Part shown: one piece after another, positions 53,989 through 64,000 of the stretch
Position numbering within the stretch: position 1 is the first letter of the stretch
Layout: every line of letters begins with the position of its first letter
DNA from: Pseudofabraea citricarpa
Lineage: Eukaryota; Ascomycota; Leotiomycetes; Helotiales; Dermateaceae
DNA: 64,000 nucleotides
Reading direction: 5' to 3'
Assembly: GCA_029641185.1 (NCBI GenBank)
Contig: JAPWGK010000009.1
Span: 1,066,501 to 1,130,500, forward strand
Notes under the pieces: generated by a model
Seen by the model: the letters and a program-made list of their open reading frames with translations, nothing else
The model's database searches: none
Told to the model about the DNA's origin: nothing
Made by a program: the position numbers and the translations under genes

Positions 53989-54992
53989 AGTATAGCTTTC
54001 GAAGTTCAGGATGCTTTGGGGATGCTTTGTATATATTAAGACAGTATGTATATACAATGACGATTATAGTACCACACCTATCAACTTTGAGGCCCCATAT
54101 GATCTTGTTTATATTTGATCATTTATTATGCTTACTTCTAGGAAGAAACACGTCAACTTTTTCCCTCAATTTCTGTGTAATTATTGAGATCCATGCGCAA
54201 GCGGAAGTGCTCGGTCTTAAGCGAGCTACCTTATTAGTGTGTTCTCTTAAGCCTTTAACAAGAATAGAGATTGGTACAAAACAATATTATACGAGTATCA
54301 TTCAATATCATGTTTACAGTTTAGTACAATATTGAAACACAAATTACAATTCCTCATTTGATACGTTAAATGTGGTTCTCCTCCCAAGCGACCGCTCCGA
54401 GGTCAACCACCAACCCTCAAAAAGCGGGCGATGAGAGTATTCTACTTGTATTACGACTTTGGGACTATAATTCGGCCTTACCTACTCTAGAGCGACAGTG
54501 ATCCAGTTGCTTTGAGCCTTGAAGTAGTCGCCTTTTGATCGATGTAGGGTATGCATCCTTGGAAACATCTGCCCCTCATTGGCTCGCCTGTTGTTTTTGT
54601 GTAACCACCACTTTCCGTAACAGTCTCCGAGTTTAAATATACTGAAAGCATCATTCCAAAGTTCTTGCATATTTTCTCGACAAGATTGGCTTCATATGGC
54701 CAGCTGCCCGTAGTCGATGGAGGTGCTGGGGAGCTGTAGCGTCACGTGTGGAATGGTCTGTGCCGTCAAAGTCTATTGGTCCACGCGCACGCAATCTCGT
54801 CTCGAATCACAACAAGTCAAGTGATGCATCACTTAAGCTCACCTTGGCCACTGTTGGAAGCGGTGTCAGACGTCCATTCCCAAATGCAAACCGTGCAAAG
54901 TGCTGAGCTTCAGATCCCAAAGAGAGCTAATCCAGCTCTATATTTATTATTGTGCACTGTTTGCTTCAAGGGGAGCTAGACTGAACGGCAGC
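53989..54992. other. AT-rich spacer before the arylsulfatase gene
   Basis: About 1.0 kb; 53990-54370 is distinctly AT-rich. A CACGTG occurs near 54743-54748. No gene or repeat family is recognisable, and I cannot claim RIP from eye inspection. Confidence 0.4.
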
Positions 54993-57084
54993 ATGACTCG
55001 CGGAATGTGGTCTGCAACTCTTTTGTTAATCTCCATTGTTGGTACATACGCAGTTGCTCCTCCGGCTCAGGAACCACTTGGGGACTTTGAATTCCCCATA
55101 TCTGGCGCTGGACCTCGCCCAAACATCGTTTTCGTCCTGACCGATGACCAAGATGTCCATCTAGCGTCCCTCGAGTACATGCCATTTGTTCAAAAACACC
55201 TGATCGAGAAAGGAACCTATTTCAACAAACATTACTGCACTACTGCTGTGTGCTGTCCTTCAAGGGTAACTTTGTGGACAGGAAAGGCGGCACATAATAC
55301 CAACATTACTGATGTCAACCCACCATATGGTATGAGTGAATTCTACTGGATCAGGATCTTGGCTAAAATAAATATAGGTGGCTATCCGAAGTTCATTGCA
55401 GAGGGATTCCATCAAAAATATCTTCCTGTGTGGCTACAGGAGGCCGGGTATAATACTTATTATACCGGTAAGTTGTTTAACGTTCATACCGTTGACAACT
55501 ATGATTCCCCATATCCTGCTGGGTTTACCGGAACGGTAGGAAACCATATTACGTCTATTATCCTTACAGAGCATGTTACTTACAAGATTAGGACTTCCTG
55601 CTTGACCCGTATACATATAACTACCTCAACAGTACCTTTCAAAGGGATCGAGAGGAGCCCAGAAGTTATGAGGGTGAATATGTTACGGATGTGCTCGCTC
55701 AAAATGCATTCAGGCTTCTCGACAATGCAGTTGAAGCCGAGAAGCCATTCTTCCTTACAGTAGCACCCATTGCACCACATGGAAACATTTTCATGAATGG
55801 CACAGCTCTGGATGAAAATGTTACTTTCGAGCATGGGGCTCCGGTATCGGCTAAACGACATGAGCATCTTTTCAAGGATGTGAAGGTTCCACGAACAAGC
55901 CATTTCAATCCAGACGAGGTATATATTTCTGATTTCTGTAGTCATATGTTTTGACGTCTTGTCTGGCGTCAACCAAAAGATGGATCTTGGCTGACTGGAG
56001 TTGTTTGTAGCCATCGGGTGCAAATTGGATTAGAAATCTGCCACAACAAAACGAGTCAAACGTTGAGTATAATGATGACTTCTACCGTTCACGACTCAGA
56101 TCCCTTCAAGCAGTAGACGAAATGGTGGATGAGCTCATTGATCGCCTAGACAAGCATGGTATCTTGGGCCATACTTATGTCATTTATAGCAGTGACAATG
56201 GATTTCACATTGGTCAACATCGTTTGCAACCTGGAAAATCTTGCGGCATTGAAGAAGATATCAATATACCGCTTGTTATCCGTGGACCTGGTGTAGCAGC
56301 AAATATATCAACGGAAATGGTAACGACTCACACAGATTTGGCTCCAACATTCCTCGAGCTCTTAGGAATTCCTCAAAGATCAGATTTTGATGGCTCTGCA
56401 TTTCCAATCACGGAACGCGGCATCGAGGGAGCTCTAGAAAATAGACGCGAGCATGTTAATGTTGAGTATTGGGGATGGGCAGGCAGTGAGGGAATCCATA
56501 ATTGTAAGCAGTCATTTTCCACTTCACTTCGACTTACTAATAGACAAATAGATACTCTATCGGAGATGAACAATACATATAAAGGACTGAGGATAATTGG
56601 CGAAGGCTACAACCTTTATTATTCTATCTGGTGTAACAATGAGCACGAGCTATATGATATGAATGTATGTCTCCAAACAAGTTCAGAGTAACTGCAAAAC
56701 ACTAACCAGAAGTAGTCCGACCCGCATCAGCTCCAAAATTTGCTCTTGAAGCAAGCCGAAACAGATACCGGATTTGCCAGGTCAACGGTCCTAGGCTTGC
56801 CAATTTCAAAGGTCGTTGCTCGCTTAGATTCCCTTCTATTCGTGCTCAAATCGTGCAAGAGCGATACTTGTGTAACGCCTTGGCGGTCCTTACATCCGAA
56901 AGGCAACGTTTTGACCTTGAATGATGCATTGTCAGTCAATTTTGACTCCTTCTATGAGGTCGAGCAGAAAAAGGTCGTGTTCAATCGATGCGAGCGTGGA
57001 TATATCGTAGATGCTGAGGGACCTCAGTTTGAGAACGAGGGGATCATGTTCCGAGGCGGTCTGCCATGGGACAATTGGGTATAG
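54993..57084 (+). CDS. Secreted arylsulfatase (formylglycine type)
   Basis: Six exons (54993-55329, 55378-55535, 55592-55918, 56011-56503, 56552-56664, 56716-57084) encode 598 aa. A signal peptide spans about residues 1-22. The alkaline-phosphatase-fold sulfatase core starts RPNIVFVLTDDQD with the metal-binding Asp pair at 51-52. The activation motif is CCPSR, where Cys87 would become formylglycine, followed by TLWTGKAAHNTN. Further landmarks are GYNTYYTGKLFNVH, APIAPHGN, YSSDNGFHIGQHR and GKSCGIEEDINIPLVIRGPG. It hydrolyses sulfate esters, probably outside the cell, and in fungi such enzymes are usually induced by sulfur limitation. GGTAAG inside exon 2 is not used as a donor, because the reading through it is conserved. 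Many NxS/T sequons fit secretion. The sulfated substrate is unknown. Confidence 0.93.
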
Positions 57085-57809
57085 GTAAATAAGTCATACA
57101 TTAATGAAAAAGGTTCCAGCTTTTCGATTCAGATCTACAATCATAGCTTGCAAAGGCCAGCTCTTAGGCTGTAAGGTGGTTTGGCTTTCTTTGAATCCAC
57201 CAAGCATGCATCTAGTGCAATTGCAAGGCCTAACAATCCGTTTCAGGAACTGAGATTGATAATTTCAGCCTGAGAATACTTTAAAGTTTCAATCGTATTT
57301 CGTATAACGGACTACACAGGTAAGTGGGCAAAAAGCTCAACTGCAGCCAAGTGTCACACATGATCCTATAAAACTGTGATTCAACATTCTCCTGATCTAG
57401 AAGTATTATTTTATTATGCTGACATATTGGTCACAGGAACAGTACGTAAGCATTCATATCCAGATGTTCCGACTTGGCTTCAAAGGATGTTGGCGGGGTT
57501 TATGCGCTACCTTGCCCTTAAAGCCGTCTCTGGGTCTAACAGCCATGGAGAGCGCATTCTGGGCTCCGCGCACTAAGAGGTCGAAGCGGCCGAAGCGGCC
57601 GAAGCGGCCGAAGGTCACCCAATGGCGGCCGCCATCTTTTAGGGAAATATACATATAAATACTGTAGCTCACCAGACCTCAACAGCCTCCAGTCTACTTG
57701 ATACTCATCATCTTCTCTTTCTCGTCTTCTGATACTAGAACCAGCATCAAACATTTCCCCTTGTCCCTTAAAATATTATCTCCAACAAAACTTAGTCCAC
57801 GTTTTCGAT
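57085..57809. promoter_or_regulatory. Promoter region of the SDR gene
   Basis: About 0.7 kb with the tandem repeat and palindrome listed at 57582-57635 and a TATA-like TATAAAT at 57654-57660, about 150 bp before the SDR start. Short open frames overlapping the repeat are compositional. No other gene seen. Confidence 0.45.
57582..57635. repeat. CGAAGCGGC tandem repeat followed by ATGGCGGCCGCCAT palindrome
   Basis: Three full copies plus a partial copy of CGAAGCGGC (57582-57613) are followed 8 bp later by the perfect 14-bp palindrome ATGGCGGCCGCCAT (57622-57635). The repeats create evenly spaced CGG triplets, and the palindrome pairs CGG with CCG. It lies 20 bp upstream of the TATA-like box of the SDR gene, so it may be a regulator-binding array; this is inference. 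Confidence 0.8.
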
Positions 57810-58793
57810 ATGGCAGGAAAGTACACTGAAGCTCACAAGCCCGAGAACCTGAAAGGTCCAGGCGACACTCGTCCCACTGCTCTGCAGATCGTCCAAGACA
57901 ATGGCCTTGAAGGAAAGATGACCGACAAAGTATTCATTGTCACAGGTGCCTCAGCTGGAATTGGAGTTGAGACTGCTCGAGCTCTTGCAGCTACTGGTGG
58001 GAAAGTCTTCTGCGTAGCTCGGGATCTTAAGAAAGGACAGGAGGCATGCAAATCCTTCCTCGAGCCAGGCCGTGTTGAACTGCTTGAAATGGACAATAAC
58101 TCGCTCGAGAGCGTGCGTGCTGCTGCGAAGACATTTCTCAGCAAGAGTGACAAACTGAACGTCTTGGTCAACAACGCTGGTATCATGGCTACTCCGTACG
58201 GCAAGACGAAAGATGGGTTCGAACTTCAATTCGGCGTGTGTCATCTTGCACACTTTCTGTTTTTCAACCTTGTCAAAGATGTCATGATTAAATCATCGAC
58301 ACCGGATTTCCAAAGCCGAGTCGTCAATGTGTCGAGTACCGGACATCAAGCTGCTGGTGTTCAGTTTGACAATTACGGATTTGAAGATGGAAGCTACGAG
58401 CCATGGAAGGGTTATGGACAAGCCAAGACAGCGAATATCTATATGGCCAACGAGATCGAGAACCTTTATGGTGATAAGGGACTCCATGGATTATCACTTC
58501 ATCCAGGAGGGATCTGGACGGGCTTGCAGGTCCATGTCTCTGAAGAGACAATGCAGCAATGGAGGTCTATCCCAAATGTAGAAAACTTTATGAAGAGCAC
58601 AGAACAGGGTGCTGCCACGACAGTTCTAGCGGCTGTTGGAAAGGTCTTTGAGGGCAAGGGAAGACTTTATTTGGAGAACTGTGATGTCGCGGCTCCTAGT
58701 CAAGGCGGCCTGGATGGTTACAAAGAGCATGCCTATAACAAGGAGAACGAGGCGAGATTGTGGAAGGATTCTTTGAAAATGGTTGGACTATGA
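57810..58793 (+). CDS. Short-chain dehydrogenase/reductase (classical SDR, retinol-dehydrogenase-like)
   Basis: A single exon encodes 327 aa. The Rossmann cofactor motif is TGASAGIG (45-52), followed by ARALAATGGKVFCVARD, suggesting NADP preference from the Arg after the second strand. The structural NNAG motif lies in LNVLVNNAGIM, and the catalytic Ser and Tyr-Lys are in VVNVSSTGHQ and GYGQAKTAN. The C-terminal part (LSLHPGGIWTGLQ) is typical of RDH/WWOX-like fungal SDRs of 310-340 aa. The substrate is not predictable. It lacks introns and follows the arylsulfatase on the same strand. A downstream DUF1772 protein could make a small oxidoreductase group, but no polyketide synthase or other core enzyme is present. 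The start has a purine at -3. Confidence 0.92.
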   Translation: MAGKYTEAHKPENLKGPGDTRPTALQIVQDNGLEGKMTDKVFIVTGASAGIGVETARALAATGGKVFCVARDLKKGQEACKSFLEPGRVELLEMDNNSLESVRAAAKTFLSKSDKLNVLVNNAGIMATPYGKTKDGFELQFGVCHLAHFLFFNLVKDVMIKSSTPDFQSRVVNVSSTGHQAAGVQFDNYGFEDGSYEPWKGYGQAKTANIYMANEIENLYGDKGLHGLSLHPGGIWTGLQVHVSEETMQQWRSIPNVENFMKSTEQGAATTVLAAVGKVFEGKGRLYLENCDVAAPSQGGLDGYKEHAYNKENEARLWKDSLKMVGL

Positions 58794-59408
58794 GATGAAT
58801 TAGCTAGTTTTTCTTGAGCGATAAGGGAAGGAAAGATCGAAAACTTTGTAGGGATTATCAATGTTGCCTCTCAATTCTATAGTTCTGTCTGTCGCTTATT
58901 TACCGATCGGGGTCTTTGTTATACTTGAGTGCCATATAAACAAGACCGAAAGTCAGGTCTTTCCATTGGTTCTTTGGACAACTAATCAGTAAATCGGGAC
59001 TGGAAATATGCTACCATATTTGTAGTTATTGAAAATTTGTTTGAGGACTCCTGTTTGCTTATTATAGTTATAGATTGTACTTTCTATTTTCACCGAATTC
59101 TGGTACGAAAATTCAGGCCACTGGAAAAGAATAAACACCTAGGTAGAAAGCCTGGCCGGACAAATCACAAAAATTCGACAGATCCCCTTATTCGATTATC
59201 AAGAATTCCCAGCCTTATCCAAATAGCCTTACGCTTTGATACATCAGCCTTGTGACGTAACTTAGCGTTGACCCGAGGTAGATGTGGGGAAAGCTCTAGG
59301 TTCTGCCGTTGACTTATCTCAATCCAGACTCCAACACTCATCAACACATCTCCATACACCCGGTACTTCTGATCATCCTCTTGCAGAACATCCCACAGAG
59401 TCGTAAAT
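58794..59408. other. Spacer between SDR and DUF1772 genes
   Basis: About 0.6 kb. A CCTAGGTAG motif lies at 59138-59146. The region from 59280 should hold the DUF1772 promoter. Nothing else supported. Confidence 0.4.
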
Positions 59409-59986
59409 ATGCCGGAAGCACCATCACCTATCAGGACTGCCCAAGTCCTTGGTATCTTCACGAGCTCAGTTGCTGCTGGTGCCTCCATAGGTCTCTCCAC
59501 TTTCTTAGTTCCCCGTCTGTTGGAATCACCAACTCCATTGATGCTAAAACAGTAAGCCATGTCTGCGATGACGTTAATTCGTGATATGGACTGATAAATC
59601 CTAGATGGAACAACTCTTTCCAAGCTGGCAAGAAGAGCCTGCCGCCTCTTGCAGCTCTCGCAGCTTCATCCTATTTCTACCTTGCCTATAAATCGCGACA
59701 GCTCATCGGAGCACATGCCACGACTTGGAAACTATATTTGGCTGCGGGCCTGCTCAGTTTGGGAATTGTGCCGTACACAGCGGTGTTCATGAACTCTACG
59801 AACAAGAAGCTCTTAACAAAGGTCGATGAGACTTCGACATTGAGCTTTAAAGATGAGGTTGTGGAGGCTGGTTTGGGGGAAGAAACTGCTCATAAGTTGA
59901 TTGATAAATGGGGACTTCTCAACCTTGGTAGAGGGGTTATGTTGGTCGTTTCTGGTTTGTTGGGCTCATACACGACAATCTTCTGA
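59409..59986 (+). CDS. DUF1772 (anthrone-oxygenase-like) membrane protein
   Basis: Two exons (59409-59551, 59605-59986) encode 174 aa. The four-helix layout of DUF1772 is visible: helix 1 [20 protein letters not shown], helix 2 [18 protein letters not shown], helix 3 [20 protein letters not shown] followed by the family signature NSTNKKLL, and helix 4 [19 protein letters not shown]. The conserved W-x-x-x-[FY] after the intron (WNNSFQ) and the NKKLL motif match the anthrone oxygenase / HypC-like family. Some members oxidise anthrones to anthraquinones in polyketide pathways; most have unknown functions. No polyketide synthase is present in this window, so a stand-alone role is equally likely. 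The intron is required to bring MLKQ into frame with WNNSF. Confidence 0.88.
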
Positions 59987-60965
59987 GGCACTATGCTTCG
60001 GTGCTGTTGCAAAAGATTGTGGATAATGAGAGTCAGGAAGTCTAGGCGTTAGTAATCGCCACTCAGGAATACATGACATTAGTCGAAATGAAGCTTGAAG
60101 GATGTTAGTCTGTTAGGAATTATTTTCATATGATATCATTGAGGCTGATGAGGTCGATCGTGAGAGGTGTGGACCCTTAAATCGGTCTCCCGACCAAGCA
60201 GTAGTCGAATCGTTCCCCGCTTTTGATGAGAGTTGAGGAATTCCAAACCCTATGTCGGATTTTCATTATCGCAGTATCTTACAAGGAAATCGAATTTCCT
60301 GGATAGAGAGGGTCTTTTAAACTATACTGTTGCTAGCTTGGTTTTTGTCATTAATCACTAATAGTCTTTTGAGTGTGTCTATAGTATCATGTGATGTGCA
60401 AGTGGGTTTCTATACAGAGATTGTGTTTGTTTAAGGTTCTTTTTTAAAAGTTGCGCAGCTTCTTATAATAGCAATGCACAAGAGACTGCATTGTTATTGA
60501 ATTTAATGGTAGTACGTTTATGGATTTCTTTACTGTGATTTATTACTTTCGATAATGTCCCTAGCATGTCGCGCTTCTCTACATGACCACATCACACACA
60601 ATCCTCTGAATCATGTACCTGGCCTGGTGCCAAGCAAGCAGTCCCGCTTTTGTATGCATCAGTTGTGTTCCCTTGCACAAATCCAGGGAATTTGACGCCA
60701 TTGCGGTAGGTACAGTAGGCCAGACTCGATGACATCGTAGCATCTCGCTTCGAAAACTTCAGAAATGACGACACGCCTTTAAGCTTCCTTTGCATGCCAC
60801 AAACAGTCCCAGAGTCTCAACGCCACGATGTAGCTATTCCTCTAGCTCAATAAAAGCTAAGTCCTAGCTCTTTTTCACATTCTCATTTTGTCAACATCCC
60901 CCTCTCACTTGGTACCTTTTCTCTACCACAATCCCCTCCTCTCTTACCGATCACCATCTTCAATC
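59987..60965. other. Intergenic region before the mitochondrial helical-protein gene
   Basis: About 1.0 kb. The only item worth noting is a 67-codon open frame on the minus strand (60795-60592) with secreted-protein-like composition but no signal peptide. I treat it as unproven. The last 100 bp before 60966 are a pyrimidine-rich leader. Confidence 0.4.
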
Positions 60966-62273
60966 ATGTATGCCTCAAGAACAGTAGCTAGGTCAGCACG
61001 TACGCTACGTGCGCCTATTCGGAATAATGCCCGTCAAATACGGTTCACCTCAACAGAGCAAAAAGCTGCTCAAACTGGAGGCTCGGCAGGTTTAGTAGGA
61101 GGACTTACTGGAGGTGCTCTTGTTTTTGCTGTAAGTTCTTCCAAGTCATGTCAATTGACCAGAGTCTCATGATTATTAGGCTGGCTACACATATTACCAC
61201 TTCAGTGGAGCAAAGACATTCGTCAATGCGGCGCATTCAACAAAAGCACAGTTCGAGAAAGTCAGCAAGTCCATGAAGGACTCAGCACCCGAACCCAACG
61301 AAGCTTTGAAATGGTTAAGGAGCACCGCTCAATCATACGCAGCGTTCATCCCAGGAGCGAAATCATACGTCGACAAGGCATTCAATGATCTAGACAAGAT
61401 TGAAGGCAAACACAGAGGAGAATTGGATAAAATTGCTGCAAACGCATATACCGAACTGAGAGATGCAACAAAAAGTGGCATGAGTATGGAGACGGCTCAG
61501 AAGACCTGGGAAATTGTGGAGAAGTATATGACACAGGTCGGCGAGCTTGCCAAGGATTCAGCATCAGAAATCTTGGATAACCACCCTGAGCTGAAAGACA
61601 AAGTTGGTGGAAACTTGGATCAGCTGAAGTCAATGGCAGATTCTTACGGCCCAGAAGCTAAGAAGGAACTTGACCAGACATACTCACAGATCAAGGACAT
61701 TGTGTCTGGAGGCGTTGGTGTTGGTACCATCGCAAAGATCAAGCAGATCGTTGACGAGAAGGTCGAGAAGATGAAGAGCTTTGGCGACGAGGCATGGAAG
61801 AAGGGTCTCGAGCAAGCCAAGCCATACCTGGACAAGAGCCCCAAGGCCAAGGAGCTTCTTGAGAAGAACGCGGATGCCTTGAAGCAAGGCAACTTTAGCG
61901 AGCTCTTTGAGAAGGTCAAGCAGAGTGCAGACTCAGGCAACACCGAATCTCTGGAGCAATTTGTTAAGGAGGCTGGTGATAAGGTCAAGAACAGCGGCGC
62001 AGGCAAGAATCTTGAGAGTTATGCCAAGATGATTCCTGGTGGCGATAAGATTTTCCCCAAGTTACAGCAACTGCAAGATGTTGCACAGAAGCATGGGGAG
62101 GAGGCCGAAAAGTAAGTCATCCCTTTATCTATCATCTGTCACATGACCAATATTTACGAGTGCAAAATAGGATTCTCCAAGGAGCATATAATGATATCTC
62201 TGAAGTCCTGAAGAAAAGAGTCGACCAAGCAGAGAAACTTGCTGACAAGGCCGGAAAGGATGCTAAGAAGTAG
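60966..62273 (+). CDS. Mitochondrial helical (LEA-like) protein, conserved in fungi
   Basis: Three exons (60966-61130, 61180-62111, 62171-62273) encode 399 aa. The N-terminus is a mitochondrial targeting sequence: Arg/Ser/Ala-rich, no acidic residues for 30 positions (MYASRTVARSARTLRAPIRN). A glycine-rich membrane segment follows (GGLTGGALVFAAGYTYYHF, about 47-64). The rest is an almost continuous amphipathic alpha-helix rich in Lys, Glu, Asp and Ala, with repeated 11-mer-like units (KSMADSYGPEAKKEL, EKVKQSADSGN, DKVKNSGAGKN) reminiscent of LEA or apolipoprotein-like proteins. It ends LADKAGKDAKK. The likely topology is an inner-membrane anchor with a helical intermembrane-space or matrix domain. 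Molecular function is not known to me. All junctions keep frame. The upstream open frame to 60888 lacks an ATG. Confidence 0.86.
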
Positions 62274-63048
62274 AAGGTTAAGGACAAGCGATATCAGGCA
62301 ATTGAGGATCTCAGATATTGGTACGAATGTATTTATAGACACTAATCACAAAAGTTAATATTCCAATCTACTAGTCCCCTATGGAATAGGCTGGTTTGTA
62401 GATTAATAACAATATTTCACATTAACATTTCACGTCCTAGAAACAGTCTGTGTGTATGAACATATAACAATTCTCAATTATTTCTTTGAACAGAATAATG
62501 GAAAAGATGCAAAGGATATCTGCACAGTTATGATCGATCTTGAAAGGAGAGAATGTATATGCTTCCTACAATATTTATTTATTGGCCAAGCGAATAACGG
62601 AAAGAACATTGCCAGATAGAAAAACCCCAAGCAGAAATTACAACAGAACAGCAGGAGTAATAGACCGAGAAAAGATAACACAGGGTCTGTAAAAGATGGA
62701 GAGCAAGACGAAACAGAAGAAAGCCCGGTTTCCAACGCGATATCATATACCAACCGATCCCCCTATTAGCATTCCTCCCAAAGCATCCTCCCTTCCCATT
62801 CATTCCGAGTCGGATCAGTCGTTAGATAATGTAGGCACGCTTCAGTAACATTAAACACCTTGAACGCCATAATTTCCCTGGCTGGCGATCAAAGATAAAA
62901 AAAGTTCTGATCAAAAACATATACGACAGCGGGAGTGACGCAAGCTTGTCATATACAGCAAGGGTATATCATGAACGACCCTTCATCTTCGATCGCACGC
63001 TTTGTAGAGTCACAAATTTCGTGTACATGTACGTGTCGGTGGAGGTAT
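62274..63048. other. Convergent 3' region between the mitochondrial and basic-protein genes
   Basis: About 0.78 kb between converging stops. AT-rich around 62330-62620. I see no gene, RNA or repeat. Confidence 0.4.
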
Positions 63049-63783
63049 CTACTTCTTGACGGTGGTCGTCTTCTTGGTGGTTGTGCCCTTGCCATCGGTA
63101 CCCTTGATTTTCTTGGTACCAGCAGCCTGATGACGAACAGTCGCGTTAGCCGACGACAATCCGTAAAATTCCCGTGCTCGCACAATGTGGAATTTGCAAG
63201 TTATGAAAACAAGGCAATGACTTTGAACTTGTTTTTCCTTGAAAGAAAGGGAAAGAGAATAAGGGGGTATGAGGAGAGACACTTTATGAACACGGATTTG
63301 TGCACGTTATGTTGTCGTGACATGGGTTGAAACACGCGGCAAACACGAAGAGGAAGAGGAAGAGATAAGGTAACTTGCCTTCTTTGCTGGGTTGGCAGTC
63401 ACTGCACCTTCTGCTTTCTTGATAACACCCTTGGCCTGCTTATAGTATTAGTGAAGAGAATACTAAGAAGTGTGGGTTCTCATACCTTGGTAGCGACCGA
63501 AGTCTTCTTCGCTGGGGCAGGCTTCTTGGTTACGCCAACAGGCTTGCTAGACTTGGTAGTTGTTGCCTTCTTTGGACCTCTCTTCGCCCCAGTATTTGCA
63601 GTTGCGCGCTTCTTGGTCGTAGTCGTGGTCGACTCTGTAACTGTTGGGAATACCCTCGGCTTGCTGTTTCCTGTACATGCGTTAGAACAAGCCGTTACGC
63701 GCCCGCACACATAGCAGCATGTTTGTCTGCAAAACTGCTGTTGGGGAGAAGAGCGCACCTGTGGATGAGCGTGTGCCGGCCAT
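63049..63783 (-). CDS. Small Lys/Thr-rich basic protein (histone-H1-tail-like)
   Basis: Four exons (63783-63759, 63670-63486, 63438-63379, 63126-63049) encode 115 aa. It starts MAGTRSSTG then NSKPRVFPTVTEST. The rest is mostly Lys, Thr, Ala and Pro with motifs such as TKKRATANTGAKRGPKK, KPVGVTKKPAPAKKT and KGTTTKKTTTVKK. This composition resembles the C-terminal tail of histone H1 and other nucleic-acid-binding tails; there is no globular domain. A nuclear role is inferred from composition only. The last intron (63378-63127, 252 nt) is long for this window and needs a GC donor (AAG|GCAAGT) to join phase 0 to GCT GCT GGT; a CTAAC branch-like site lies near its 3' end. Without splicing the protein ends in a short serine-rich tail. 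No upstream part is visible beyond the ATG at 63783. Confidence 0.78.
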
Positions 63784-64000
63784 TTTAACTTCCTGTAAGA
63801 CTGTTAGTACTGAGGTGTGTTGTGGGAGGCTGCAGACTCGTCGGCGCATTCGAGGCGACGCGTCCAGCGAGCATGCGACCGGGACGGGAAGTAAACTTAC
63901 GGTGAGGTTTGGTGGCGGAAAGTGGGCAGAGTTATAAGACCTTGGTCGCGGGAATGAATGGAATCGGGGATGTGAGTTTCGAGTAGTTGCCTTGTGTGGT

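Noticed and set aside
53989..54500. AT-rich stretch as a RIP-mutated transposon relic
   Set aside because: AT-richness alone is not enough; no transposase remnants, terminal repeats or clear CpA-to-TpA pattern could be shown by eye. A RIP index and repeat search would decide.
2474..54748. CACGTG sites in several promoters (2474, 16244, about 19756, 36433, 51089, 54743) as a shared regulon
   Set aside because: A 6-bp palindrome is expected roughly 15 times in 64 kb by chance; the number seen is not above that, so no shared control can be claimed.
1..64000. tRNA, rRNA, CRISPR or transposon genes
   Set aside because: I scanned for GGTTCGANTCC-type B boxes, long terminal repeats and transposase or polymerase motifs and found none convincing; a covariance-model search would be needed to exclude divergent RNAs.

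Overview
This window is nuclear DNA of a filamentous ascomycete (Pezizomycotina). The evidence is short (about 45-75 nt) introns with GTAAGT/GTATGT-type donors and CTAAC-like branch sites, compact intergenic spaces, and many families typical of these fungi: a PDR-type ABC transporter, Iml2, DUF3405, DUF6604, a fungal luciferase-domain protein and a KRE2/KTR mannosyltransferase. The gene set is compatible with a Leotiomycetes (Helotiales-like) species, but that placement is inference. I resolved 27 protein genes and joined almost all exons by checking donor, acceptor and reading-frame continuity by hand. I saw no rRNA, tRNA, transposon or CRISPR array.

Layout. 1-21 kb is a dense block of core genes: the 3' end of a TMF1/Sgm1-like golgin, NAS6 and PRP46 (divergent), ORC1, a conserved 720-aa protein of unknown function, prefoldin subunit 5, IML2, RPT5 and TFIIB (divergent), a NADAR-domain protein, and a peroxisomal hydratase ending in SKL. 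22-31 kb holds a class-II-aldolase-like enzyme with altered motifs, a five-exon PDR transporter (1551 aa) with an inverted-repeat candidate operator upstream, and a small Gly/Ser-rich GPI-type protein. 32-39 kb holds MSH5, EMC5 and a DUF3405 membrane protein. 41-53 kb holds a luciferase-domain membrane protein, a large single-exon DUF6604 protein, HIR1 and a KTR mannosyltransferase. 53-64 kb is more accessory: a 10-cysteine secreted protein, an arylsulfatase, an SDR, an anthrone-oxygenase-like DUF1772 protein, a mitochondrial helical protein and a Lys/Thr-rich basic protein.

Shared functions. Chromosome biology recurs (ORC1, MSH5, HIR1, TFIIB, possibly the NADAR protein and the basic protein). 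So does protein quality control (NAS6, RPT5, prefoldin 5, IML2, EMC5) and surface or secretory biology (KTR enzyme, GPI-type protein, secreted cysteine-rich protein, arylsulfatase). These genes are neighbours, not an obvious pathway cluster.

Most notable observations. Three genes (NAS6, MSH5, the basic protein) each need a GC-AG intron with the same GCAAGT donor to keep frame. NAS6 also has a 14-nt microexon. A four-to-five-unit G-rich minisatellite with G-quadruplex potential lies in the PFD5/IML2 divergent promoter. The NADAR protein has a basic nuclear-localisation-like tail. I did not find a clearly new multi-gene system.
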